Source: Tetrapyrgos nigripes
Taxonomy: Eukaryota > Basidiomycota > Agaricomycetes > Agaricales > Campanellaceae
Assembly: GCA_013368315.1 (NCBI GenBank)
Contig: JAACJM010000073.1
Location: forward strand, 186,001 to 250,000
Reading direction: 5' to 3'
Length of the DNA: 64,000 bases
Below the pieces are notes generated by a model, which saw only the letters and a list, made by a program, of their open reading frames with translations, had not been told where the DNA came from and did not search any database. The translations under genes were made by a program, and so were the position numbers. Of this stretch, positions 31,651 through 42,227 are shown one piece after another (position 1 is the stretch's first letter; each line of letters opens with the position of its first letter).

Positions 31651-33846
31651 ATGCGTCTCCTAAACACGAATACCCTCAGGGTCCAGGAATTCTTTACCAA
31701 AATCCCGCGCTATGTCATTCTCTCTCATACCTGGGAGGATGAAGAGATCACCTTCCAGGACATCCAGAACCTCGCTACCCTTGCTGATACCTGCAACGGG
31801 CAACAGGTCATCTTCGATGACATTCAAGCCCTCTTCCATCCTGCGCAACCCAGGAAAGGCTACAAGAAGGTTGTCCAAGCCTGTGTCCGTGCCCGGAATA
31901 ACGCTTTTGATTGGATCTGGATTGACTCGTGCTGCATCAACAAGGAAAGCAGCGCTGAGCTTTCAGAGGCCATCAATTCCATGTACCAGTACTATGAAGA
32001 TGCCGTAGTTTGCTATGTCTACCTCTTCGATGTTTCCGCAAAGTATCATCCTAGAAACCCCAAGTCTAACTTCAAGAGAAGTAGGTGGTTTGAGAGAGGT
32101 TGGACGTTGCAGGAGCTACTGGCGCCGGAGTACATTGTATTTTTTGATAAAGATTGGACAAAGATTGGGACACGGTGGAGCTTGCGGGATGTCATTTCAG
32201 TTGTCACCAACATCCCAATCGATGTCTTGGAGGGCCGTCCTATCGACAAGTACAGTGTAGCTCAGAAGATGTCGTGGGCGGCGTTTCGGGAGACAACGAG
32301 GCCAGAAGACGAATCTTATTGCTTGATGGGAATTTTCAGTGTCAGCATGCCGCCGATATACGGGGAAGGTGGTGAGAAGGCATTCATGCGGCTACAGCAG
32401 GAAATTATCCGGGTTTCAGATGACCGGAGTATTTTCGCTTGGATTTCTGAGCAGGGAGGAGAACGGGGACTACTAGCCAGATCTCCGTGGGAGTTCAGAT
32501 ATTCTGGTCAAGTCCGAGCATCCAGTACAGATGCCATTATCGGCAACAGTCCATCATCATATTCATTTAATAACAACGGTCTTCATATCCATCTTCCTCT
32601 TGAAATACACGATTCCCCCTCTGATGTCTTTCTTGCATCTCTACTCTGTCAAACAAACGACGGCAGTTATGTGTCTGTATATCTCCAGAGAACAACTGGT
32701 GGATATTACGTCCGGCATAATTCAGGAAGAGCAGTCTTGCGATCCACATCCCCCCCTCTCGATGATGTGCGTGAGCTCACTGTCAGAGAGGGACCAATTC
32801 CTAGGATAATTCACACTACTGGCGAGAAGGTCGTGTCTCAGAATCATGTCAACCTTCTCCCTTCTGCACGGCACTTTGTTTGCTCTCGACTGCCACCGGG
32901 GGCCTCAATCTCCACCGAATTCTCGGTTGAGTTCAAAACCTCTCAGTGGCAAAGCACTGATTTGACCTACGAATATCCGTCCAAACATGAGGCGTTTACA
33001 CTCAGTGCGGCCGAACGTGTCCGAGATGGGTGGACATTTCATACTAGGCTCTCATATTTCTTGAGGATTGGGGGCGAAGATGTTAATTCAATTGTGGGCT
33101 ACCGTTGGTATGATGATTTTGATATTAATCGGGACTATCATCCGCGTGCAGATTATATGCTGGGATCATTGCCAAACAGTTGCTTTGTCTCGGCGTGTCT
33201 CGAGATGCGAGGGGACGAAAAGAATCTTGTCGAGGTCGATTATTTCTCTCCACAAGATTCTCAAAGCGAGGGCGTCGCTACGACAGTGGGTCCTGAGCTG
33301 GGCTTCTGGGTGCCATTTACGGTCGGATCGTATGAGCTTCAAGTTAGGAGGACCTGCTGTCTGGTAGATGAGTGGGCAGAGTTCACCACACCTGTTGTTG
33401 TACCTGATTCAGATTTTCTCGTATTAGAGTACACTATGCCGATGGTAGAGGAGGTGGAATATTTCCCAGAGGAGATCAAGAGGAAGGGGAATGAATTGGA
33501 AGCGGACCAAAGAGACAAACTGAAAGGGGAGGAGGGGCCAACCACTTTTTATGTTGCTGTTGGATGTCACCAATCTGTGCCATGGACCTACATTACTTTT
33601 GAAGGCAAAAGTACTCGCGATGTCCAGGCCGACCTTCAGTCAAGGAAAGAGGATCTGTACGGTCAGACTTCTGCAACAGACGCCATGTCGCACAGAAAGC
33701 TGAGAGTCTGGATCGGACCTGGAACACATCTCGATGAGGCGTTTCATATGCTTCGTTTCGAGTGGGTCAGGGACGATGACGATGCAGTTGATGGGGAGAT
33801 GGAAGAGAAGGAGAAGGAAGAGCAGGAGAGTATGGTGATAGATTGA
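31651..33846 (+). CDS. HET-domain protein 1 (731 aa)
   Basis: The uninterrupted frame has the three HET blocks: LSHTWEDEE (residues about 24-32), WIDSCCINKES (about 91-101) and RGWTLQELLAPEY (about 149-161). YCLMGIFSVSMPPIYGEGG and RLQQEIIRVSDDRSIFAW follow, then a long C-terminal region of the DUF8212 type usual in basidiomycete HET proteins, and an acidic tail. In ascomycetes HET domains trigger cell death on non-self recognition. The role in basidiomycetes is unknown. No intron is needed. HET2 (50150-52342) is a close paralog on the other strand, and a fragmented third copy lies just upstream (24900-31127). The stop is TGA. Confidence 0.92.
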   Translation: MRLLNTNTLRVQEFFTKIPRYVILSHTWEDEEITFQDIQNLATLADTCNGQQVIFDDIQALFHPAQPRKGYKKVVQACVRARNNAFDWIWIDSCCINKESSAELSEAINSMYQYYEDAVVCYVYLFDVSAKYHPRNPKSNFKRSRWFERGWTLQELLAPEYIVFFDKDWTKIGTRWSLRDVISVVTNIPIDVLEGRPIDKYSVAQKMSWAAFRETTRPEDESYCLMGIFSVSMPPIYGEGGEKAFMRLQQEIIRVSDDRSIFAWISEQGGERGLLARSPWEFRYSGQVRASSTDAIIGNSPSSYSFNNNGLHIHLPLEIHDSPSDVFLASLLCQTNDGSYVSVYLQRTTGGYYVRHNSGRAVLRSTSPPLDDVRELTVREGPIPRIIHTTGEKVVSQNHVNLLPSARHFVCSRLPPGASISTEFSVEFKTSQWQSTDLTYEYPSKHEAFTLSAAERVRDGWTFHTRLSYFLRIGGEDVNSIVGYRWYDDFDINRDYHPRADYMLGSLPNSCFVSACLEMRGDEKNLVEVDYFSPQDSQSEGVATTVGPELGFWVPFTVGSYELQVRRTCCLVDEWAEFTTPVVVPDSDFLVLEYTMPMVEEVEYFPEEIKRKGNELEADQRDKLKGEEGPTTFYVAVGCHQSVPWTYITFEGKSTRDVQADLQSRKEDLYGQTSATDAMSHRKLRVWIGPGTHLDEAFHMLRFEWVRDDDDAVDGEMEEKEKEEQESMVID

Positions 33847-35367
33847 AGAAAAGAGATTCATTTGCTGAAAACCTCGGTCCAAGGTAGCCAACATATGTAG
33901 CAAATAGTGCTAGGACAGTAGTGACATTACTGCCGACGTTTCAGACGTGTACATCGGGCGAGCACGAAGAATTACCCTCTGGAAATCACAAATCATTCAG
34001 TCAGTCAGACATGAAGTGCTGCGAAAATGAAAAGAATGAATGAAAGTAGCCCACCAAAGTGCTACCGCAGTCCTAACTCGGAACTCACAATAACCTTGTA
34101 TCAAGGTCCCTGTAAGTAGGCCACTCCCCGAGAAGAACTTACTGTTTGTAATTCTGATGCAGGAAAGAAGGCGGCGGACAGGGAGGAGATAGCCAAGTCG
34201 TCAAACAACGCTTAACGTGATGGTTTGAGGTAAAGCTTTGGGCCCGAGAAAATCGCGCCACATAACTCAGGCGGGTCACTTCAACCTCTTATCTTGAATT
34301 CTATACACTTACTACCATTCCAAATTCAAGCAGATACATAGCGCCTGCTCTGTTCTCTGATTTCTGGAATTTCCCGAAAATGTGCTAAAAAATATTCAAC
34401 GAGTCCGTTGTTCACTTCATACATATCAATTTATCAAAATTTCTAATGCTCTCAACTTGCTCTCGACGAAAAACAATCTCTCTGAGTCAGTGATCAGTGA
34501 ATATCATAGTTAGTATCAGTGTGCAATTTCGCAGTCCGACAACTAATTTGGCGGGTTGTTGTACGTACTATAGTACCATCCGGATTGCATTGATGGGGCA
34601 AGACTGGCTCTGCATTAGCTTGTCCAATAGCCATGAGAGAGACAATCGGGACAGCAGTGGTAACTGTGACAAAAGATTATTGAAAGTTGAAGAATTACAT
34701 TCCGCGTTCACTTGGAAGAGTCTGTGGCATGGATAAGTACCGGGGATGAGTGAACTGCAAAGAAGATTGGCAATGGATAGTACGGTACTCACTCGACGGA
34801 GGTCGGAGTCCTTGGGGTTTCTGAACCTGAGGACTTAAGTATACACTACTATCTCCGCCACCTTGTGGGTTACCTCTTGGCATCATGCCACCACTCTCGC
34901 GCACAAATAGTTTTCAATGGCGGTGATTCCACAGTACCTGAATCATTCCTTGTCTTTGCCAATGCAGCCGTTCTTTCTTCTAACAGCTACTACATACTGC
35001 AGTATCAGCTTCGAATGAGAGTTATCATGATGAAATCCACTCACTTTGATGCAATATCTGCAAGAACTTTATCTAGAGTCGGGAGTGGAACCCAAAAATA
35101 TCAGTACTATTATAGTACTACAAGCGGTATGGCCTCATTAATCTCATGCTAAAGGAGATGACCATGGGCCGAAGGCTGCTGCTCGGCGCTAGTTACAAGT
35201 TGGTAAAAATGGTACATCTCGCATTTCACTCCTGGAATAAATCCTTGGTAGCAATGTTCGACATGATGTGAACAGTGCATCAATATTTTCGGACTCTCCC
35301 AAGATTAATTCTTCTTCTACATGTCTTTCTGTTGTCTCATCATCCGAACTATCGTTTGAGGTATCAG
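33847..35367. other. Stretch without a recognised gene
   Basis: 34065-34232 is the second copy of the dispersed repeat at 6338-6505. Otherwise I see only short unassigned frames. Helitron B begins at 35368. Confidence 0.5.
34065..34232. repeat. Dispersed repeat copy 2
   Basis: It is about 85% identical to 6338-6505. Both share a possible short intron-like piece (GTAAGTTCTTCTC...TTACAG on the minus strand), so the unit may be a duplicated gene fragment. Confidence 0.6.
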
Positions 35368-35701
35368 TTACGAGGCCGAAGAATGAGGCTGAGTTTTATA
35401 CACTCCTTTTCCGCGTGTGGCTATGTTGCATTTGTGCCCCGGTTTTTTTCCGCGCTTCATTCCAATCTCATCCGAGTTGAGTTTCTGTGCAGCTTGTTCA
35501 TGTGTCCAGTCTGGTGATAGCATGACACGGTCATTGAACACGCGTCTTTGAACACGCGTCTTGAGTAACCTTTCCGCGTCCAAAAAAAAAATTCACGCTT
35601 TGTTTCATTGACTTTCACATCAACTTCCAAATGGTGTTGTGTATCTGTATCGTCTAGTCCTGATTCTATAGCAAGTTCTATGTGATTCTATTGCGTCAGT
35701 T

Positions 35702-38161
35702 TTGGATTCTGGAGGACTGATTGGCAATTGTTCTGGTAGACATAGACCTGAAGGGCTTCATCAGAGTCTAGTATGGGATGCAGATGAAAAATTTGAGTCT
35801 ACGCTGCATAAAGATATTTCTTGGATAATACTGGAAAAAGAAGAGACAAAACATCATGCAAAAAAAAAGCAATCAGGTAATTTTGTACCTATTGATATGA
35901 CCAGTCTGGATTGCAATGAAATGAAGGACAAATCAATTTCAATTCTTTCAGAAGAAACCAGTGTATCTGAACAAGCTCCAAGTCATGATTATCCCACACT
36001 CAAGTGGTCTGCTAACAGTTGTGCATATGACTCTGCTCTCATGCTTCTTTATCATTTGTTCAGAACAGAAAGAGCCGCTTTTCTTGGTGAAAGTGATAAT
36101 TTCTCCTCAATTTTAATGAATGAGCTTTCAGCCACTTTCCAGTCAAACTCATCAAACTACGCTGATATCAGAGATCAAATACGAAGACAGCTTTCTATAA
36201 TTGATCCTGATGCTTTTCCAGATGGGGCTTATGCAGATACGAGCGATGTCCTGCATGAGTTGATGCGGTCAGTCAATCCCACCACTAAGAGAACAGTTTT
36301 CTGCGGTAACAACCACTTCTCGCTTCGGGAGAGGATGCAACACAATCTCCTGTTGACTCGGACTACTGGTACTTATCAGTCAACTCAAGCTTGCGTGTCT
36401 CATTTTGTGGAGCCATGGACTGATCAATGTCCCTCTTGTCACTCAGACATGCTTCGGAAATACACATTCTAAAGATTCCCCAAATTTTTCCTAATGTCAA
36501 TACCTTATGAGTGCAATATGCAGATTCAGAATATCATACATGTGCCTCAAGGAGCTGAGTCAAAACAGTATCACATAAATGGTATTATTTATTTCGGAAA
36601 TGATCACTTCATCACTAGGATGTTTGATGGTGCCCATGAATGGGTCTATGACGGCATTGGAACTGGTATACATCAGCAAAATACCGGGTCCTTCTATTCC
36701 TTCTATGGCTAGACTTATAGAAGGAATAGAAGATTAGAAAGTGTTCTATTGGTAGAGGTACATGACTATTCGATAGACGACCTTCTATTCCAATAGACAC
36801 TGTTCTATCGACGTCTATATACTGGTCTATACATGTGTACGTAGCTTCTATAGATGCAGTCGAACTCACCGGTAAATCTGAAATTCCTACCCGCCCAATA
36901 ACCAAAACCTTTGTGATCAAGGGCTGGCTGCTTGTGCGACTACACATAAAACGTCGTCTTGATACTTGATGCTCCAAAGGATCTGAAAAATGACTTCATT
37001 AGACAGAGACGTAAAACACAAAAAAGAAACGCACGGAGTTACCACCTTGGAGGGCCGAGTCACCTGGATGTAGATGGGACTCCTTAATCACTTTGCGCAG
37101 TGAAGAGTCAGAAAGGCACTCACCAAGTACCCCATTATCCCATCGCGTGAGCTGTTCCTGTGCACAATTGTTGAGTATACATATGAGACTGCAGTGAGTA
37201 AACAGACTAACCGAATACATTATGGAAAATCAGTAATCTCGTTGCAGAATCCCAGAAAGACTAGGACAAATCAGACGAAGTGAGCACTTTGAAGACGGCA
37301 GACATTGAGGTAGGGATTTGACAGATCGTTGAAGTGAGTGAAAGCTAGAACAACCAAGTATTGAGAAGCACAGGGTGGAAATTGAAGGACATCGTAGTTT
37401 GTTGAAAGTCGGCCACGCCAGCGTGTCCAGCGTATCTGACGTGATCATATTTTGCATGATTTACGTCATTCAGTCAGAGAAACATGGGATTGTTGAGAAT
37501 GTCGTAGACAGGAGTGGGGACTCGGACTTGAGAAACATTGAGGGCACAGCGAGGACGTGGACGAGGTTGAAGTTGGGGGTTGAAAAGTCAACATGCGTGA
37601 CCATGCTGTAGCCGAGACGATAACGCCATTTCACGCAATTGCACGTCATCCGACGTCATTCCACCATTACCCGCCTCCGCAGTCCAAAGCTGCCCCGCCC
37701 CCAAATCTCCTTAGTGTGCACGCCCTCACACCCATAATCCAGGATCCTCTCCATGCTGAGGCAAACACAGCATTAGCAGATAATAGCTACGAGGTATTAC
37801 ATACATGCTTCTCAATGTTTTTATAATATCTATCAGCATTCATGAAAATTCCCTTTAGCCCAGCAAAGAAGGTAATCAAGACAGAGATAGACGAATAGAC
37901 CAATGGATAGACAAAGACGCGTGCGGAGTAGACATAGATGCGTGCGGAATAGACATAGACGGGGATAGACTGAGCCAGAATAGAGATAGACGTGGAAAAG
38001 TAGATGATAGCAGCGATAGACCCGGATAGACCAACCCGGTATTTTGCTGATGTAGCAACAAAGTTATCTCCAGATGTCCAAGCTAACAATGACGCTCTGG
38101 AATTCTTTGCACATAAGAAGGCTGTAGTGGTCCTTTATGTCTGTAGCGAAAATGGAATATA
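35702..38161 (+). pseudogene. USP-like cysteine protease of Helitron B, broken
   Basis: It is the same protein as the Helitron C protease. The frame is open from 35702, upstream of the ATG matching C's start, and runs through linker-like sequence into the Cys box NSCAYDS. It stops at a TAA near 36470, where C has CAA (one C-to-T change). The frame goes on (FLMSIPYECN, His box) until the TA transposon at 36671 splits it. The last roughly 35 codons lie at 38053-38161. Two independent lesions therefore disable it. Confidence 0.85.
36671..38052. mobile_element. TA-flanked non-autonomous DNA transposon (1,382 bp)
   Basis: The perfect 19-bp inverted termini are CATCAGCAAAATACCGGGT (36671-36689) and its complement (38034-38052). 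TA is duplicated (36669-36670 and 38053-38054), and Helitron C supplies the empty site. Both subterminal regions are filled with ATAGAC/GAATAGA motifs, about ten on the right (37880-38030) and several inverted on the left (36700-36850). No transposase frame is seen. The TA duplication fits Tc1/mariner or a related group, but the TIR is not one I can name. Confidence 0.88.
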
Positions 38162-38289
38162 GTTTAATTCTTATTTAATTGACTGAACCCTGCGGCCTCG
38201 TACTCGCCACGCGTTAGCGATGGCCCACACCCCTTTTATATCTTCAGGTTCACCCTCCTGAGGATGCTCCATAAGGGCGTTTCAAACGG

Positions 38290-40650
38290 AGTGATTACTT
38301 GTGCAGGCGTTACAAATGTGAGTAGCTGACAAGCTGTATCTTGGATCGATGGTCTTGAAGCAAGAGAGACAGAAGGTTGTTGGATATGGTGGTATGAGTG
38401 TAAGAATTTTTTCCAGCGACGCCGTTACATTCTAACAGGAACAAACACGACCGTCTTTTCCTCTTGATCCTCATGTCGTCAACATGTCGTGCTTTTGGTG
38501 GTTTCGTCAAGCATTTGAGCCTCAAGCCCTTTGGCCTATGCATAGGTGTTCTGTTATAGATCTTTCTTCAAAAATATTTCGGACTAGTTCTCAAACCTGG
38601 ATGCTAAAACACACCGACCCGTCTCTTACCTGTGAAACCTCAAGCATCCAGCCGCAAAGCCGGTCCTAATCGTAATAGGTACAGACGGTGATCAGGTCTA
38701 CCAGAACCAGGTAGTCTGACGTTTAATCTTATCCGGGGACTGACGTGTGAAGAGAAGGATTATAATGGGCCTTCTAAGCTTTGTTTTAGGCATTTGTTTG
38801 AGGAGGTGAGTTTCTTTCACGAGTCTCTAGGCTCTGCTTTCTACAAACTGTTTCTTATCGTCTGATGCTGATTCGTCTTTTTCTTTTCTCTTTTTTTCCT
38901 TTTCACAGCCTCTCTGCAGCCGTACAGTCTGAGACACAGAACCACCCATACCCTGTGGAATTAAAGGCCAATGCCATTACATCTGCGGTTTCCCTCCGCC
39001 ACCTTGTGGACACCGCAAAACACCACATACATGCCAAGCAGACTATGTCCGTTTTCCACTATGTTATTTGCTGGAGAGGGAGAAGGTTGGGTGTGGGTCT
39101 GCTTGTGGGAAGTGAGTGTTTTGTCTCCTCGAACTCCTCATTTCATTCCACGTATCTGACTTTTCGGTCGCCATCCCATTCTTTCAGGCTTCCTGGATGT
39201 GGATTCCATTGCTACGATAGGATACGCCACGCAGACGATTGAGGGCCTTGTACCTCCATGTTTGGAATGTCACTTTTCATTCAGTCTCCCCGACCAACAC
39301 CCCAGCACCGATCTCTGCCATGCTCCCGCTGTGTACCCCGAAGATGAACCCTATCAATCTCTCGTCTCACTTGCCTGTCCCTGCCGACGTATCCTTCAAG
39401 CCATCCTATGCAGCAAATCCACATCAAACCCCTCTGGTTCTTCCAAAACCAAGTCCCTACAAGAACCCAAATGCACGACGGAATGTGCGGTGGAGAAGAG
39501 GGTCAAAAAGTTGGCCGAGACGTTGGGTATTAATACCGCCCGGTGCTGCAGTAGTAATGGTAATGGTAATGGTGGTAGTGGCAGTGGGAGAAGTGGATTA
39601 AGAGAAGGCATGGTGTATACTGGCGAGTTGGTTGCGTTTGGGAGAGGGAATGGAAAGTTTCTGGCTGTTGTGGAGAAGGCTTTTGCCGAGTGAGTAGTTG
39701 ATTCACTGTGTGATTCCGTTTGTATGCTGACGAGAGGAAATGCAGGTTTGTCACGTTGTTAAAGATATCGCAAGTCTTACCGCATATGCCTCCTGATCGC
39801 AGGAAGTTTGTACATGATGTGCGTCGTGGCTTTCGCTGTTCATTTTGAGCCTTGGGTACTGACTATGATTTCCTTTTGGCAGCTTGTCAACGAGTACAGA
39901 ATGGGTACCAAATGGTAGACTCCCAGGAACATACACGAAGGTGAGTAGACTATCATATATTTTTCATGGTCAACCGACTCATAACTTGCCTTCTTTCTAC
40001 TATTTACCTACTCTATTCCTATTCTCAACCGTTCTCCTATCCCTTCCTTTCCGCCTCCTAAACCAGCGTCCAAATTATCCGCCCAACATCCGCCCTGTGA
40101 CAGGGGGGGTTGGAATGCTGTCCACCTACCTCCCCAGCCTGAGATCATCCACGCCCACGTCGTTGCTAGGCAAGCTCACTGATCTTAGAAGAGGCTGTAT
40201 CATTGGTTTTGGTCCCAGCCCGGGTAATAGACGACACCCCCTCCTCCTTCGCCTTCTCCTCCCGCTGCTGCGAGCTCGACATCTTGGCGCAGTGGTAGCC
40301 TATGACATCATCGTCTTACGTCTTGGAGGAGGAATATAGGATGTACTTCTATCGTTGGAGATATGGCTGAATAGGAGCTGGTGCTTGTGCTAGTGCCGGA
40401 TCATCTGAGTTGGCTGGTACTGCATCACCATGGAATATCTCGCAAGCTGCGTGCCCGCAGATGGCCGCACAAAGTCAGGGAGGTCAGGGGAGGTCCCTGC
40501 TGCGCCTGTCCCTGATTGTGCATCAGAGGTATCAGTGCCTGCCAAGAGCGGATCTAATGAGCCAGTACCGGATAGTTGGGAGGACGAAGCGTGATTGGGA
40601 GGGTTTAACTAGCTGTCATGTCTGGTTGGAGGTCTTTGGAGCAGCGAGCT
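38290..40650 (+). pseudogene. NFX1-type zinc-finger protein, C-terminal part, copy 1 (decayed)
   Basis: Recognisable pieces: Cys-rich repeats (for example TCEEKDYNGPSKLC near 38745), then ACPCRRILQAILC and KCTTECAVEKRVKKLAETLG (39380-39530), the block that precedes the R3H domain in NFX1/FAP1-type proteins. R3H-like YTGELVAFGRGNGKF and MPPDRRKFVHDV follow (39610-39820), then GTDYDFLLAACQRVQ. Family role: nuclear RING/NFX1-finger regulators that bind FKBP12 in yeast. Here exons are separated by intron-like GT-AG gaps, finger cysteines are lost, and stops occur in every frame of the tail. The N-terminal half is missing. A second copy lies at 55490-57480 on the other strand. Confidence 0.7.
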
Positions 40651-40804
40651 CATAAAGAGTTTTACAAATGATATCTCTTGGAATTTATGTCCAGACCAGC
40701 GTCGCTAATCTTCGTATATGATTACTTCAAAGTAAATATGTAGCAGAAATGCAGTACAGACCGTCCATAGGTTGACGTTATTGCATCATCCCTAGTTGGT
40801 AGCG

Positions 40805-41498
40805 ACTAAACGCTATCCACCCACCAAATTTCACGGGTCACGTGCCATATTCACAGGGCCACCGCCGCGTCTGTCTCGCGTCGGACAAGTCCATCGTCGC
40901 GTCCTCTGGCCCCGGTTCCTCAAGCACGGGGCTATGGCTTGAAATAAACTTGTAAAAATATAATAGATTGAGCATGTATTAGGTGGATTAGAGAATAAAA
41001 AAAACTATTTAACTGTCAAGAAGTCCTTCAATACTACTAGCAAAGGCTGGGCTCACTTCGAAGAGCCCTCAATCTGATATCCCATAGTGTTTGCAACCCT
41101 TCTATTGTCTCCTTTCTGCTTTCTAGCCCGAGTACTCCATGGTATCGGATCGGCGTGGGATTAGAAACGACAGGGAATGAATAGCGTGTCGACGTCGAAA
41201 AAAACGGGTTCTTTGACTTTGTTTGGCTGCGCCCTCTGAGTCCAGGCTTGGTCCAGGCAGCAAAACTTGATATCAGTTGGATATCAGTTCTTAAAAGCCG
41301 CATTAAATTGCCTCATTCTACTCATACATGCACTATCTACTATGTTTTTACGAAATCATTTCAAGCCATAGCCCCGTGCTTAAGGAACCGGGGCCAGAGG
41401 ACGCGACGATGGACTTGTCCGACGCGAGACAGACGCGGCGGTGGCCCTGTGAATATGGCACGTGACCCGTGAAATTTGGTGGGTGGATAGCGTTTAGT
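40805..41498. mobile_element. Mutator-type MITE with long inverted repeats (694 bp)
   Basis: The 141-bp inverted arms are 40805-40945 and 41358-41498. The ends read ACTAAACGCTATCCACCCAC, and identical 9-bp duplications TTGGTAGCG flank them (40796-40804 and 41499-41507). Long TIRs with a 9-bp duplication are the mark of Mutator-like elements. The 0.4-kb centre has no recognised gene. Confidence 0.88.
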
Positions 41499-41507
41499 TT
41501 GGTAGCG

Positions 41508-42227
41508 CGAAATTTCAAATCTTTCAACGAGTTCAAACTCCGCTATACCGGTTACCTATAGGCTGCCAGGTCATGCAGGTGCAAAACTTCAACTTTGCTT
41601 CAACTTCGATTTCGAGATCAAGGGCGCCGTTCTTGACTTCGTACCAAGTCGTAACATCACCTAACATCACCTAACATCACTCGGGAGTTTGTGCCACTGC
41701 CCAGCGTTTATAATTCCTAGCGAACGGAATCTCGGATACTATGCGACGTGGCTAGCCTGATCCTTCCAGGCTTTCTTATAGCCTAGCGAACGGAATCTCG
41801 GATATACGCGGTAGCCCCTGGTAGCCCAGGTACTTCCTGATCCTTCCAGGTCAAGCCAAAGCGTACGCGTCATTCCGTGTACGTCTCTTCTGAACAACTT
41901 CTTGACAACTTCTGGTAATCTTTGCCTTCTTGTCCCAGTGACTGCAGAATGTAGATCTAATCCATTCTCTCTCGATTCTTCCTTGCTTGATAGCCCATGC
42001 AGTTTGCCGTATTTGAGTGTAACCTGAAATAATAACGGATGGAAATTGGAATCGAAATTTCCAAATACTTTGCCGACTCCAGGTCTTGGAAGTTGGTTCC
42101 CCGTGGGCCTCCATGGACTCAACTCGGCTCAACAATGATCAACCCGTTATGTATATGGTGATTGAGACTGGGACCATTCCTCTCTCATACGGGCCCATCA
42201 GCGTTCTCTCATCGCAGAATATTGCCC
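41508..42227. repeat. GH3 upstream region with short repeats
   Basis: A 10-bp unit TAACATCACC is repeated three times near 41655-41685. CCTAGCGAACGGAATCTCGG occurs at about 41717 and 41782, and CTGATCCTTCCAGG at about 41758 and 41837, so a roughly 70-bp segment was duplicated. No gene is recognised. Confidence 0.6.

Larger units (their letters stand above)
35368..38239 (+). mobile_element. Helitron B, non-autonomous, protease-only, with an insertion
   Basis: It starts TTACGAGGCCGAAGAATGAG and ends with GGCCTCGTAC, the hairpin GCCACGCGTTAGCGATGGC and CCCACACCCCTTTTAT. It is nearly identical to Helitron C throughout, but carries a TA-flanked transposon at 36671-38052. B and C lie in opposite orientation with their 5' ends facing each other across HET1. 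Confidence 0.87.

Noticed and set aside
30803..35368. Helitrons C and B as the arms of a composite transposon carrying HET1
   Set aside because: Each has its own complete ends and an independent target site, so chance placement is simpler.
38865..39693. NFX1 copy 1 as a working gene
   Set aside because: The 5' half is missing, finger cysteines are lost, and the tail has stops in all frames.
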